Assembly (NCBI RefSeq): GCF_017161445.1
Contig: NZ_CP071060.1
Span: forward strand, 2,170,001-2,234,000
Length of the DNA stretch: 64,000 nucleotides
Direction of reading: 5' to 3'
Source: Niveibacterium microcysteis
GTDB lineage: Bacteria > Pseudomonadota > Gammaproteobacteria > Burkholderiales > Rhodocyclaceae
Numbering within the stretch: the first letter of the stretch is position 1; the number at the start of each line of letters is the position of its first letter. The notes beneath the pieces are model-generated. The model saw only the letters and a list, made by a program, of their open reading frames with translations, searched no databases and was not told the DNA's origin. Shown here in pieces: positions 1 through 11,834 of this stretch. Both the position numbers and the translations under genes were made by a program.

Positions 1-1
1 C

Positions 2-310
2 GCCGGCGCGCGGCTCGCCGGTGTCGAGGTGCCGAAGTACGAAGACGACGAGCAGACCTTCGAGGATCTGCGCGTGCGCGTGAACAAAACCATGGGTTTC
101 CTGCGCGGGCTGTCGCAGGCGGACTTCGTCGGTGCCGACACGCGCACCGTCGTGATTCCGCTGCGCGAACGGACGCTGCGCATGGATGGTGCAACCTACC
201 TCGTCGATTTTGCGCTGCCGAACTTCTATTTCCACTACACCACGGCCTACGACCTGCTTCGGCACGCGGGCCTGGCAATCGGTAAACGCGACTTCATCGG
301 CGACGTTTGA
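2..310 (+). CDS. DUF1993 family protein, C-terminal part (cut by window edge)
   Basis: The reading frame is open from the first bases, so the true start lies before the window. The visible 102 residues match the second half of DUF1993 proteins: the stretch GVEVPKYEDDEQTFEDL, the hydrophobic segment FALPNFYFHYTTAYDLLRH, and the ending IGKRDFIGD are typical of that family. DUF1993 proteins are small cytoplasmic helical-bundle proteins related to DinB-like folds; no biochemical role is established. A flagellar-type promoter for the next gene begins about 30 bp after the stop. Family assignment is by remembered similarity. Confidence 0.8.
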   Translation, partial: AGARLAGVEVPKYEDDEQTFEDLRVRVNKTMGFLRGLSQADFVGADTRTVVIPLRERTLRMDGATYLVDFALPNFYFHYTTAYDLLRHAGLAIGKRDFIGDV

Positions 311-342
311 TCGCGATATTGCGAGGCGTGAGCGGGCGACGC

Positions 343-370
343 TCAAGTCGCCTGCCTCTGATGCCGTAAT
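343..370 (+). promoter_or_regulatory. sigma-28-like promoter of the first chemoreceptor gene
   Basis: TCAAGTC (343-349), a 13-bp spacer, then GCCGTAAT (363-370). The downstream element resembles the FliA -10 box GCCGATAA. The same -35-like heptamer with the same 13-bp spacer occurs in front of the other chemoreceptor gene (6964-6991), and the spacers share further bases, including a TGAT just before the -10 element. The 5' leader would be about 70 nt. Confidence 0.55.
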
Positions 371-445
371 CCCTTGAGTTGCGACGTTGCCCTTTGCGCG
401 CCGCAGGCGTAGCGAAGCGGGTAGGTCGACTCGGGGGAGATCTTC

Positions 446-2062
446 ATGACCATTACGACCCGGCTCGCCAGTCTGATCGGCGGGGCCATTCTTGCGCTGC
501 TCGTGGTGGGCGCAATCGGCTTGGTGCAACTGGGGCGACTGAACGCTTCGGTGCGACAGGTCACCGAACAGGAAGTGCCGGCGCTGGAAGCCGTCAAAGG
601 CTTCGAAACCCGCTACCACGAACTGCGTACGCTGATCTTCCGGCATATTGCAGACCCCGATCTGCAGCGCAAGGCCGCGCTCGACAGCGAACTCAAGACC
701 AAGGGCGCGGCGCTGGAGCAGGACATCCAGCGCTTTGAGAGCCGGCTCGAAGACGCCACCGCGCGTGCACGCGTCACGGAATTCCGAAAGACCGTCGCGG
801 CCTACCTGCTGGTGTGCGAAACCGCGCTGACGCGGTCGCGCCAGAACCAGACCGAAGCGGCGATGGAACTGGCGGTAAGCCCCTTCATCGAAGACGCCGC
901 CGTCCTCAGCAACGAGATCCTCGGCACGCTTGCGAAGGAAGCTTCCGAGCGCGTCAGCCGCACCCGCGAAGCCTCTGCCGCGACGTACAAGACCGCCTTT
1001 GGTGTGCTGGCTGGGCTGATCGCGCTGGTGGTCGTGGGCATGGTGATCCTTGGTTGGCTGCTCGCCACCTCGATAACCCGGCCGCTCACCGCGCTGCGCA
1101 ATACCGTGGTCGAGATTGGCAGCTCCTTGGACTTCACTCGACGCATCCCGTCGCGCGGGCGCGACGAGATCGGCCAGACCGTGACGGCGTTCAATACGAT
1201 GGTGGAATCGGTGCAAGCCTCGTTCGCCGAACTGGCTCAGAGCGCGAAGCGTGTTGGTGAGGCGGCACGCGGCATGGAAAAGACCTCGCAGCAGCTGGCC
1301 CACGGCGCTGGCGTGCAGGCCGATTCGGCGTCGGCAATGGCTGCGGCGGTGGAGGAGGTGACCGTCAGCATCAACCATGTCGCCGAACGTGCGCAGGACG
1401 CCGCTGCGCTGTCCGCCGATGCGAGCCGCAGCGCGGGTTCCGGTGAAGCGGTCGTCGGTGCAACGGTGCAGCGCTTTGGCACCATCGCAAACGAAGTAGA
1501 CCAGACGGCAGCGAGCCTGGACGCCCTGCAAGGCGAGACGGCGCGGATCTCTTCGGTGGTGGGAGTCATCCGCGATGTGGCGGAGCAGACCAATCTGCTC
1601 GCGCTCAATGCGGCAATCGAAGCCGCACGGGCGGGCGAACAGGGTCGCGGCTTCGCCGTGGTGGCGGACGAGGTGCGTGGTCTGGCCGAGCGCACGGCCA
1701 AGTCGACCAGCGAGATCACCGAGATGGTGGCGCGCATCCAGTCGGGTGCGCAGCAGGTGGTGCAGCGCATGCAGCGCACCGTCGCCACGGTGAAGGAAGG
1801 GGCGAGCGAAGCGGTGGCCGCCGGCGAGGCGATTCGCACGATTCGCGGTTCGTCGGATCAGGCGGTCGAAATGGTCAGCGACATCACCGACGCAATCCGC
1901 GAGCAGAGTGCAGCCAGCACCTCGATCGCGCAGCAGGTGGAACGCATCGCGACGATGACCGAGGAGACTACGGCGAGCGCGCGCGTTACGGCGTCGTCCG
2001 CATCCGATCTGAACGCGCTGGCCGAGAAGATGGTCGGTGCGATCTCCCGTTACCGTTACTGA
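446..2062 (+). CDS. methyl-accepting chemotaxis protein (4HB-type sensor)
   Basis: Transmembrane chemoreceptor of 538 residues. TM1 spans about residues 9-29. A helical periplasmic sensor of about 155 residues follows (probably a four-helix bundle), then TM2 near 186-208, a HAMP linker near 209-262, and the cytoplasmic coiled coil. The signalling tip carries the highly conserved [18 protein letters not shown] near residue 378. It would relay ligand state to CheA-CheW at the inner membrane. The next gene, 10 bp downstream, encodes a maltose-binding protein, so the receptor may read the ligand-loaded binding protein as E. coli Tar does with MalE; this is inference. A sigma-28-like promoter precedes it. 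No C-terminal CheR-binding pentapeptide is seen. Confidence 0.93.
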   Translation: MTITTRLASLIGGAILALLVVGAIGLVQLGRLNASVRQVTEQEVPALEAVKGFETRYHELRTLIFRHIADPDLQRKAALDSELKTKGAALEQDIQRFESRLEDATARARVTEFRKTVAAYLLVCETALTRSRQNQTEAAMELAVSPFIEDAAVLSNEILGTLAKEASERVSRTREASAATYKTAFGVLAGLIALVVVGMVILGWLLATSITRPLTALRNTVVEIGSSLDFTRRIPSRGRDEIGQTVTAFNTMVESVQASFAELAQSAKRVGEAARGMEKTSQQLAHGAGVQADSASAMAAAVEEVTVSINHVAERAQDAAALSADASRSAGSGEAVVGATVQRFGTIANEVDQTAASLDALQGETARISSVVGVIRDVAEQTNLLALNAAIEAARAGEQGRGFAVVADEVRGLAERTAKSTSEITEMVARIQSGAQQVVQRMQRTVATVKEGASEAVAAGEAIRTIRGSSDQAVEMVSDITDAIREQSAASTSIAQQVERIATMTEETTASARVTASSASDLNALAEKMVGAISRYRY

Positions 2063-2072
2063 GGGCATTCGC

Positions 2073-3266
<1,194 letters not shown>

Positions 3267-3269
3267 GGC

Positions 3270-3835
3270 TCAGGGGCTGAGCATTTCCGGGGAGTTGAGG
3301 TTTGCGAACGCGGTGGCTTGGTCACTGAAGTCCACCGTGCGTGCGTCAACCGACGCGAGCCAATTCGCCACCTTGCGATCGCCGCGCGCGAGGTAGGCGC
3401 TCAGTGAGTCTGCGAGGCTAGTGTGCAGCAGGCAGAAGACCGGCTGCCAACGGCCAGCAAGGGTGACCACCGCAGCCTTGCCGCCCGCGACGCCGGCATG
3501 GAGTCGCTGCGCCAGGTCGCGGGGCAGGGCGGGGCTGTCACAGGGTACGCACAGCAACCAGCCCGCAGCCGCGTTGTGCAGACCAGCTTCGATGCCTGCC
3601 AAAGGCCCGCAGAAATCGGCGTCGCTGTCTTCCAGCACCGGAACGCCGAATGCCGCGTAGCGCGCGAGATTACGGTTGGCACTGATCAGCATCTGGTCGA
3701 CCTGCGGCGCAACGCGTTCGAACACCAGTTCGACCAGGGGCCGGCCTTGATGGTGGATCCAGCCTTTGTCTGCGCCGCCCATACGCTGCCCGGCGCCGCC
3801 GGCGAGGATCAGCCCGCTGGTTGGCTGCGCGGCTG

Positions 3836-3839
<4 letters not shown>
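3270..3839 (-). CDS. mobA: molybdenum cofactor guanylyltransferase
   Basis: 189 residues. The N-terminal [17 protein letters not shown] (about residues 10-26) is the nucleotide-binding loop of MobA, which joins GMP to molybdopterin to make the bis-MGD cofactor. [19 protein letters not shown] and VPCDSPALP are also family hallmarks. The length is typical. Its start overlaps the stop of moaA by 4 bp, so the two are translated together. The gene converges on malE with only 3 bp between stops. Confidence 0.93.
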
Positions 3840-4918
<1,079 letters not shown>

Positions 4919-5004
4919 GGAGTCGGCGCGAGGCGCAGCGAGCGGCGGTGGATGAAGTTTAGCCGCTGCGCCGAAGGCCGGCGAATGATTCCGCTCAAGA
5001 ACGG

Positions 5005-5029
5005 CGGGCCCCTTCCTGCTCGGGGCCCG
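5005..5029 (-). terminator. hairpin downstream of the dCache chemoreceptor
   Basis: CGGGCCCC (5005-5012), a 9-nt loop, then GGGGCCCG (5022-5029), an 8-bp GC stem just past the stop of the minus-strand chemoreceptor. The minus-strand tail (CCGTTCTTGAG) is only weakly U-rich. Confidence 0.55.
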
Positions 5030-5037
5030 GCGGTCGA

Positions 5038-6930
5038 TTACAGGCGGAAGCCGGAGATGAGCTTGCGCATCGTGTTGGCCACTTCGTGCAGCCCGCCCAG
5101 CGTGTCGCGCACGCCCTGAATCGCGGCGTCGTTTTCGTGCATGCGTCCCGTGATCTGTTCGGCGGACTGTGCCATCAGCGTCGTTGCCTGCTGCTGCTCG
5201 CTGGTGGAGGCGGCGATCTCGTCGATCCGCGCGACGGCTTCTGTCATCTTCTGCTGGATCTCGGTCATCTGCCGTGCTGCTTCCTCACTGGCGGATGCGC
5301 CCTTGCCGACCGTTTCGATGGTGCCTTCCATGCCAGAGAACGCGCGCCGTGTGTCCTCGTTCATGCCGCTGATCATGTGGGTGATTTCGAGCGTGGCCTT
5401 TGCCGTGCGTTCTGCGAGCTTGCGGACTTCGTCGGCCACGACCGCGAAACCGCGCCCCTGTTCGCCGGCACGGGCGGCTTCGATTGCCGCATTGAGCGCC
5501 AGCAGATTGGTTTGGTCGGCGATTTCCTTGATGACGTTGACGATCCCGCTGATTTCGTTGGCGCGGCTGCTGACGGTGTGGATCATCTCGCCCAGCGCAC
5601 GCACCGATTCGGACGAGTGCGAGAACTCCTGAGAAACCTGCGCGATGGTCTTCGCGCCGTGTTCGGACATCTGCCCGGTCTGTTGCACCAATCCGTTCGC
5701 CACCGCAGCGCTGTCGGCAATGTGCGCCACCGAAACGGTGATTTCTTCAATCGTTGCAGCGTTCGCACTTGCAGTGTCTGAAAGGCTGGTCGAGTGCTGG
5801 GCGAGGCGCTGAACGGTGCCATCAATGTTCTCGACGCCATTCGACAGCCGTTCCGCCTCATTACGCACTTCGAGGAACATGGTCCGTAGCGTATCCAGGA
5901 AGCGGTTGAAGGCGGCTGAGGTTTCCGCGATTTCGTCGTTGCCGGAAACGTTGAGCGTCCGCGTCAGATCACCGCCGCCGGCCGAGATCTCCTTCATCAG
6001 GTCGCGCAGCGTCGCCAGGCGGCCGAGCATTCGAGTCAGCACCGCGATCAGCAGCGGCAGCGCAATCGCCAGTGCCAGCACGAGGATGCCGAGCGCGGTA
6101 CCGAGCAACTTGTCCAGCGGTGCCAGCGCACTGCCCTTGTCCACCACCACGCCCAGTGTCAGATCTGTTCCTGGGACCGGGAACATCTCGACGAAGCTCG
6201 CAACGCCTTGCACCTTGAGGTCGCTTGCCTGCTCGTTCTTGTAGGCGCCGAGAATCGCTTCGGCCGTGAGCTCAGGTGCGAGTTCGGTCGCGGACTTCTG
6301 CAGGAGCTCCTTGCTCGGGTGCACCAGGATCTTGCCGTCCTTGCCGATCAGCATTGCGTAACCCTTGGCGCTGAAGCGCACCGCGAGGATCTGCTGCACC
6401 ACCCGATCAAGGGTGATGTCCGCGGCAACAACCCCTTTCAGGTTGCCGCCTTCCTTGGCGGCATAGGCGAAGGACACGACGAGCTGCCCGGTCGACGCAT
6501 CCACGTAAGGTGCGGTCATGATCGGCTTGTCGCTCGCGACGGCCGCGGTGTACCACGGGCGCTGCGTGGCGTCGTAGCCCGCAGGCAGTTGTTGGTTGTC
6601 AGTGAAGAGGATCTTCTTGTCGGGGAACCCGACGTAGAAGAGATCGAACTGGCCCGACGCCTTGGCTTGCATCAGTACCGGCATTGGATCGGCCGCCAGC
6701 GCCGCCCCGGCGCCGGCTTGGGTTACCTGTGAGCGCGACGCGATCCATTCGCCGGTTGCGGCTGCCGTCGCGCGCGCAACGCCGCGGATCTCGGCATCCA
6801 TCCGCTGGATCAATTCGGCGCGCATCATCACGTAGATCGCCAGCGTCACCGACAGCAGCGCCGCGAGCATCAGCGCGGCGGTAACGGCGATCAGCTTCCC
6901 TCTCAGCGTATTCATCATCGCAAGCCTCAC
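5038..6930 (-). CDS. methyl-accepting chemotaxis protein with dCache sensor
   Basis: 630-residue chemoreceptor. TM1 lies at about 11-33, followed by a periplasmic double-Cache domain (about 34-275), TM2, HAMP (about 300-352) and a signalling coiled coil with the conserved [18 protein letters not shown] tip near 470-490. The membrane-distal Cache module contains RPWYTAA, then [10 protein letters not shown] and a later VVAADI. This R-WY, Y, D pattern resembles the published amino-acid-binding dCache signature, so amino acids are a plausible ligand class (inference). The start could also be the Met at residue 5 or 6. A sigma-28-like promoter sits 34-61 bp upstream of the start. Confidence 0.92.
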   Translation of the reverse strand: MRLAMMNTLRGKLIAVTAALMLAALLSVTLAIYVMMRAELIQRMDAEIRGVARATAAATGEWIASRSQVTQAGAGAALAADPMPVLMQAKASGQFDLFYVGFPDKKILFTDNQQLPAGYDATQRPWYTAAVASDKPIMTAPYVDASTGQLVVSFAYAAKEGGNLKGVVAADITLDRVVQQILAVRFSAKGYAMLIGKDGKILVHPSKELLQKSATELAPELTAEAILGAYKNEQASDLKVQGVASFVEMFPVPGTDLTLGVVVDKGSALAPLDKLLGTALGILVLALAIALPLLIAVLTRMLGRLATLRDLMKEISAGGGDLTRTLNVSGNDEIAETSAAFNRFLDTLRTMFLEVRNEAERLSNGVENIDGTVQRLAQHSTSLSDTASANAATIEEITVSVAHIADSAAVANGLVQQTGQMSEHGAKTIAQVSQEFSHSSESVRALGEMIHTVSSRANEISGIVNVIKEIADQTNLLALNAAIEAARAGEQGRGFAVVADEVRKLAERTAKATLEITHMISGMNEDTRRAFSGMEGTIETVGKGASASEEAARQMTEIQQKMTEAVARIDEIAASTSEQQQATTLMAQSAEQITGRMHENDAAIQGVRDTLGGLHEVANTMRKLISGFRL

Positions 6931-6963
6931 CAGTTGTAAGCGGAGAAAGAACCCAGCATGACC

Positions 6964-6991
6964 ATAACGTCATCATGGGATTGCGACTTGA
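6964..6991 (-). promoter_or_regulatory. sigma-28-like promoter of the dCache chemoreceptor
   Basis: On the minus strand: TCAAGTC (6991-6985), 13 bp, GACGTTAT (6971-6964). It matches the promoter at 343-370 in the -35-like element, in spacing and in most of the spacer. The leader would be about 27 nt. Confidence 0.5.
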
Positions 6992-7058
6992 GGGGGCACT
7001 GAGAGGGAGTAGCGGCGGGGCGTGCGGAATGTCGCACCGCGCCGCGCCGGTTGCGGCG

Positions 7059-7760
7059 TCAGCGCAGCGTGGCGGGAATCTGTTCGCCGGCCGGGAGCCA
7101 ACCGACGCGCCTCAGGATCGTGGACGCGAGCCAGCAGCCCAGCCACACGGCGTAGAAGGCGAACACGACGTCGCTGGCGAAATGCCCGCCCTGAATGACG
7201 CGTACGAACCCGACAACGGTGCCGGATACGGCCGCGATGCCGAGCCAAAGCGCGCGTCGGCGCGGGGCGGCCAGCCAGCCGAAGGCCATCAGCGCAAAGG
7301 CGCCCGTTGCATGTCCGCTGACAAACGAGCAATTGCGATCGCACTCTGCGGCGGGTGCCAGTGCCGGCGTGAAATGGCGGGTGCCGCCGAAGGCCTCGAT
7401 CTGATGCGGGCGTGCACGGCCCCAGTGATTTTTGAGCCCTGCGTCGGCGATCAGCCCCGGCCCCAATGCAAAAGCCAGCGCGAGAAAGCCAAACCAGCGT
7501 CGACGCGTGGCCAGCCAACCGTTACGCACGACGAAGCTCGCAAGCCACAGCAGGATCACGGTGATTACGGCGAGGCGCGAGCCGCCCCATACGCCCCAAT
7601 AGATCGCCTTGACGACGGCGAGGCGGTCGAGCGCAAAACCGTCCTGCGCCGTGAAAAAGAGGCTGGTGATCTGCAGATCCAGCTGCGGCCACACCGTGAA
7701 CACCAGCGCGGCCAGCGCGAATACCGCCGCGAGCAGTGCGGCCTCGACGCGGCTGGGCAT
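7059..7760 (-). CDS. PAP2-family membrane phosphatase
   Basis: 233 residues with several hydrophobic helices. All three PAP2 motifs are present: K-x6-RP as KNHWGRARP, SGH in CSFVSGHATG, and R-x5-H-x3-D in VRVIQGGHFASD. Such enzymes remove phosphate from lipid pyrophosphates or lipid A on the periplasmic face. I choose the ATG at 7760 because it overlaps the preceding glycosyltransferase stop as TGATG. It is the last gene of a six-gene overlapping chain (13554 down to 7059), which suggests a role in recycling the lipid carrier or dephosphorylating lipid A (inference). Confidence 0.85.
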   Translation of the reverse strand: MPSRVEAALLAAVFALAALVFTVWPQLDLQITSLFFTAQDGFALDRLAVVKAIYWGVWGGSRLAVITVILLWLASFVVRNGWLATRRRWFGFLALAFALGPGLIADAGLKNHWGRARPHQIEAFGGTRHFTPALAPAAECDRNCSFVSGHATGAFALMAFGWLAAPRRRALWLGIAAVSGTVVGFVRVIQGGHFASDVVFAFYAVWLGCWLASTILRRVGWLPAGEQIPATLR

Positions 7761-9241
7761 CAGTACCCCTTGAAGCCTTGCATCAACCACACGTCGGTCC
7801 GCAGCGCGAAATCCGGGTGCGTTTGAACCTTGAGCATGCCGACCTTCTCGACATGCTCGAAGCGCGCGGCCACTTCCGCTGGGTCACCTTGGGCAAGGAA
7901 CAGAATGGTGATGCCCTTGGTATCCGGCAATGAGTGGGTCAGCTGGTACTGGTCATGCACCGCGTGCGCAGGGTTCCAACTTGCAATGCGTGGCGACTGC
8001 GCGCGCAGCGTGTAGGCGACGTGGGCAAGCAGCGTCCGCTCATCGGCGACGACATAGGCGTCGGGATTTGCGGCGATCCAGGGGGCGACGCCGCGGGCCA
8101 GCGAATCCCAGCCCTTCATGCGCTTGAATGGATCGATCTTCGCGGTGAGCGGCCGATGCACCGCAGACAGGATCTGTGGCCATTGATACACCACCACGGC
8201 AACCAGCACGTTCAGGCCTATCGCGGCAGCGAGCAGCTTGCGGCGACCCGATGTGCGGGAGAGCCATGCAACCGCCAGCAGCGTGCCGCCGGCGAAGATC
8301 GGGCCGGCCCAGTTTGCATTGGCCTCGCTGGAGCTGGCCTGGGCCATCACCAGCAGCAGCAGCGGTACCGAACCGGCGAACAACAGGCGGTCGGCGTCAC
8401 TGCGCCAAGTGCTGCGCAGTGTGACGATCGCGCCGATGAAGCCGATGGCCAGCAGCGGGCCGATCGAACCGATTTGCGCCCCGATGAACTCCAGCAGGTT
8501 GGCGTCCTTGTGCTGCTGCGTGATCTCCGCGGTGTGGCGGAACGTCGGAAAGCCATTTGCCCAGTTCCACCACAGGTTCGGGGCGAGCACGGCGAGCGCG
8601 ACCAGGGCCGTGATCCAGGGGCCGGGACTCACCAGCTTGCGACGCCCTTCAGGGCTGGTCAGCAGGAGCAGGGCAGCCGTCAGCGCGAAGGCGGCCATCG
8701 TGTACTTCGACATCAGGCCCAGGCCGCAGGTCAGACCGAGCAGTACCCAGTCGCGCGCGCGATTGCGCTCCAGGGCGGTATGCAGTGCCCACAGCGAGGC
8801 TGTCCAGAAGAACAGCAATAGCGCGTCGGTCGAGATGAAGAGGCTCAGCGCGGTCGTGATCGGCAGCGTCAGGAAGGCCAGTGCCGCGACCAGCGCGGTG
8901 CGCGTGTCGTAGAGCCGGCGCCCGAGACCAAACAGCAGCAGGGCGGTTGCGGGGTAGAGCAGCAGCGAACCCGCTTTGACGCCGACCAGCCCGTCACCCA
9001 GCCAGGCAGTGCTTGCCTTGATCACGGCGGCGACGAGCGGCGGCTTTGAAAAGTAGCCCCACGCGAGCGCTTGTGACCAGCCCCAGTAGTAGGCCTCGTC
9101 AACGTAGAGCGTTGCGCCTGAGTGTGTGATGACCCAGATCCGCCATATCGTCAGCAGCACGATTGCGACCATCAGCGCTGCGAGCGCGGGGCCGGCAGGC
9201 GTGCTGGGGCGGTCTTCGGAAAACATGCGTGTCATGCTCAT
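7760..9241 (-). CDS. GT39/ArnT-like lipid-linked glycosyltransferase (second copy)
   Basis: Polytopic membrane protein of 493 residues. The N-terminal periplasmic loop YVDEAYYWGWSQ followed by YFSKPPLVA fits the DE...KPP catalytic-loop pattern of ArnT/PMT-type (GT-C, GT39/83) enzymes, which move a sugar from undecaprenyl phosphate to a periplasmic acceptor. A hydrophilic C-terminal domain follows about ten helices. Its start overlaps the stop of the preceding GT39 gene by ATGA. Only about the motif level is shared with its neighbour, so the two probably differ in sugar or acceptor. Confidence 0.85.
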   Translation of the reverse strand: MSMTRMFSEDRPSTPAGPALAALMVAIVLLTIWRIWVITHSGATLYVDEAYYWGWSQALAWGYFSKPPLVAAVIKASTAWLGDGLVGVKAGSLLLYPATALLLFGLGRRLYDTRTALVAALAFLTLPITTALSLFISTDALLLFFWTASLWALHTALERNRARDWVLLGLTCGLGLMSKYTMAAFALTAALLLLTSPEGRRKLVSPGPWITALVALAVLAPNLWWNWANGFPTFRHTAEITQQHKDANLLEFIGAQIGSIGPLLAIGFIGAIVTLRSTWRSDADRLLFAGSVPLLLLVMAQASSSEANANWAGPIFAGGTLLAVAWLSRTSGRRKLLAAAIGLNVLVAVVVYQWPQILSAVHRPLTAKIDPFKRMKGWDSLARGVAPWIAANPDAYVVADERTLLAHVAYTLRAQSPRIASWNPAHAVHDQYQLTHSLPDTKGITILFLAQGDPAEVAARFEHVEKVGMLKVQTHPDFALRTDVWLMQGFKGY

Positions 9242-10785
9242 CGTTGTCGAACCAGGCGTACGCCGCCTTCGCTGTAGAGCACGTCGATAGTTGCGTCGGC
9301 CGGGATGCGGTCGGCGCGCGTCAGAGCGATTTCACCCGGCAGCGGTGCACGAGCTGGCGCCTGACGTTCGCGGTACACCGCAAAACTCGGCTGGAAGAAG
9401 TTCCACTGCACGCCGGGCTCCGGCATGGTGCGTGCCGCGAGTGCGGCGCGCTTGACCGGACCTTGCAGCAGGTCGCCCACGTACGGAGTCACCACGGTGG
9501 CAAGCAGCACGCCCTGAATCGCCGCAATGGCAGCGAGCCGCCGCCATGCGGCGGTGCGCCAGAGCATGGTGATCAACACTGCCGCGACCAGTGCGCCGAG
9601 GGTCGCTAGGTGATACGAGAACCCGGCCGCTTCACCCGCCCTTGAGAGCTGGGCCACGTAGTACGGATCAGCGATTCGGCCGTTTGCCAGTAGTTGTTGG
9701 ACGAGCGACGGCAACGCGGCGAAGAACGCGAGCGCAAGGATCGCCGGCAGCACGCCGAGCGCGACGGTTTTCAAGCGCTCGCGATGCAGCGCTACCAGCA
9801 GGAACAGTGGCGAGCAACCATAGAGCGCGTAGTGCGGCAGCTTCGTGCCTGAAAGCGAGAAGAACACCAGCACGAAACCGAACCAGATCCACAGGAAGCG
9901 GCGCAGCGGATCGGCGGTGTCGCTGCGCACGGCGTTGACTGCGCGCAGCAGCGGCGCAATCCAGGGCAGCAGCAGCAGCGGCACGATGACCGGATAGTAG
10001 AAGAGGCTGCCGCCGTGGCCTTCCATCGGACCCGAGAAGCGGCCGACGTTGTGCTTCATGATGAAGCCGTCGATGAAGGCTTGGCCGTGGATCATCAGCG
10101 CCGCGGCGTACCATGGTGCCGCCACGGCGATGAGAATCACCCAGCCAACCGGATCGACGACTGCACGCAGCCAGGTTTTGAAGTCGCCGCGGCTGACGCA
10201 GTAGGCGAGCGTTACGGCTCCCGGGATCGCCAGTGCGATCGGCCCTTTGGTCAGCACCCCCAGCGCGATCCATAGGTACATCCGCCGCAGCGGCGCGCGC
10301 GTTCCGGATTCGAGATGACGCCATGCATCGGTCAGCGCGAGCGCGAGTAGCAGGTTCAGCAGCGCGTCCGCCGTGGCGGCGCGGCCGATCACAAATACCC
10401 CAACGCTGGTGGCTGCCACGAGGGCCGCCAACTGCGCCGTTTCACGGCCGAACCGACGCCATGCGAAGTTGCCGATCACCGCACACCAAAGTGCCGCGGC
10501 CAGGGCGGAAGGTAAGCGGAAGGCCCATTCCGATACGCCGAACAGCCCCACCGGAATTGCCTGCAGCCAATAGATCAGGATCGGCTTATCGAACCGCGGT
10601 ACGCCGTTGAGCCAGGTGGAGAGGAAGTCGCCGCGCTCGAACATCTCGCGGGTCGCTTCAGAGAAGGCGCCTTCGTCCACATCGAACAGCGGCGCACCAC
10701 CCAGGTTCAGCAACAGCAGGACGGCTGGTACAAGGAACAGTACCAGCCGGTCGCGTAAAGTCGGCGCCGGCAAGGTGGCGCTCAT
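9238..10785 (-). CDS. GT39/ArnT-like lipid-linked glycosyltransferase (first copy)
   Basis: 515-residue polytopic protein. LFDVDEGAFSEATREM followed by RFDKPILIYWLQ matches the ArnT pattern (DE...EMxxxxD...KP...YW), and SEWAFRLPSALAA is also typical. It likely transfers a sugar from undecaprenyl phosphate on the periplasmic side. It overlaps the upstream ArnC-like gene by 4 bp, which fits a donor-maker plus transferase pair. No arnA, arnB or arnD is adjacent, so the sugar need not be aminoarabinose. Confidence 0.87.
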   Translation of the reverse strand: MSATLPAPTLRDRLVLFLVPAVLLLLNLGGAPLFDVDEGAFSEATREMFERGDFLSTWLNGVPRFDKPILIYWLQAIPVGLFGVSEWAFRLPSALAAALWCAVIGNFAWRRFGRETAQLAALVAATSVGVFVIGRAATADALLNLLLALALTDAWRHLESGTRAPLRRMYLWIALGVLTKGPIALAIPGAVTLAYCVSRGDFKTWLRAVVDPVGWVILIAVAAPWYAAALMIHGQAFIDGFIMKHNVGRFSGPMEGHGGSLFYYPVIVPLLLLPWIAPLLRAVNAVRSDTADPLRRFLWIWFGFVLVFFSLSGTKLPHYALYGCSPLFLLVALHRERLKTVALGVLPAILALAFFAALPSLVQQLLANGRIADPYYVAQLSRAGEAAGFSYHLATLGALVAAVLITMLWRTAAWRRLAAIAAIQGVLLATVVTPYVGDLLQGPVKRAALAARTMPEPGVQWNFFQPSFAVYRERQAPARAPLPGEIALTRADRIPADATIDVLYSEGGVRLVRQR

Positions 10786-11834
10786 TCGGCCTCGGCCTGT
10801 CCGGGTTTGTGCCAGGCGTCGCCTTCGTCGGGTTCATCGGGATCGCGCACCCGGTACTGCGAGGCGGCGCCGGATTCGAAGTAGATCCGCGCAAGCGTTT
10901 CCGCCAGCACGCCGGTCGAGATGAACTGGAACGACGCGATGATCAGGAAGAAACCCAGCTGCAACAAAGGGCGCTGGCCGATCGATGCGCCGGTGAACAG
11001 TTTGAGCGCTGCGAGCCAGCTGAGTATCAGGCCGCCAATCACCCCCATGCCGAGGCCGATGCCGCCGAAGAAGTGGCCGGGGCGAGCGCGGTAGCGCATG
11101 AAGAAGAACACCGAGATCAGATCCAGGATCACGCGGAAGGTGCGCGAGATGCCGTACTTGCTCTGGCCGAACTGGCGCGCATGGTGCGTCACCACTTCCT
11201 CGGCGATACGGCGAGGGGTTGTGACGGTTGCGAGCCAGGCCGGGATGAATCGGTGCATTTCGCCGTACAGCCGCACGTTCTTGATCACGCTGGCGCGGAA
11301 GGCCTTGAGGCTGCAGCCGTAGTCGTTGAGCTTGACGCCGGTGATACGGGCGATCAGGCGGTTGGCGATGCGCGACGGAATCTTGCGCAGCACCATGCCG
11401 TCCTTGCGGTTCTTGCGCCAGCCGGCGACGAGGTCGAGGTTCTCGTTCAGCAGGCGGCCGACCATGCGCGGGATGTCGATCGGGTCGTTCTGGAGGTCGC
11501 CGTCCATCGTCACGATCACGTCGCCGCGCGCAGCGTCAACGCCAGCCTGCATCGCCGCGGTCTGCTTGAAGTTGCGCATCAGTGACACGACGCGCACATG
11601 TGGGCCGTAGTGCCGCGCGGCCGCCTCAAGCTCACCGGGGGTGCCGTCGGAGCTGCCGTCGTCGACGAGAATTAGTTCCCACGGATACGCGTAGTCGTGC
11701 AGTGCTTCATGCACGCGCTTGGCGAGCGGCGCGACGTTTTCGGCCTCGTTGTACATCGGCACCACGACCGACAGACGGTGCGGCGGAATGGATACGGGAG
11801 CCTGGCTTGTGGCCGGTGTGGCGACAGTGTTCAT
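10782..11834 (-). CDS. ArnC/DPM1-like undecaprenyl-phosphate glycosyltransferase (GT2)
   Basis: 350 residues. The GT-A domain shows LSVVVPMYNEAENV, LVDDGSSDGT and MDGDLQNDP; the HHARQFGQSKYG segment is typical of ArnC/GtrB-like enzymes. Two C-terminal membrane helices (FFGGIGLGMGVIGGL and LGFFLIIASFQFIS regions) anchor it to the inner membrane. The reaction would load a sugar from a nucleotide donor onto undecaprenyl phosphate. The frame remains open further upstream, but the ATG at 11834 overlaps the previous stop by ATGA and begins just before the conserved domain, so I use it. Confidence 0.9.
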   Translation of the reverse strand: MNTVATPATSQAPVSIPPHRLSVVVPMYNEAENVAPLAKRVHEALHDYAYPWELILVDDGSSDGTPGELEAAARHYGPHVRVVSLMRNFKQTAAMQAGVDAARGDVIVTMDGDLQNDPIDIPRMVGRLLNENLDLVAGWRKNRKDGMVLRKIPSRIANRLIARITGVKLNDYGCSLKAFRASVIKNVRLYGEMHRFIPAWLATVTTPRRIAEEVVTHHARQFGQSKYGISRTFRVILDLISVFFFMRYRARPGHFFGGIGLGMGVIGGLILSWLAALKLFTGASIGQRPLLQLGFFLIIASFQFISTGVLAETLARIYFESGAASQYRVRDPDEPDEGDAWHKPGQAEAE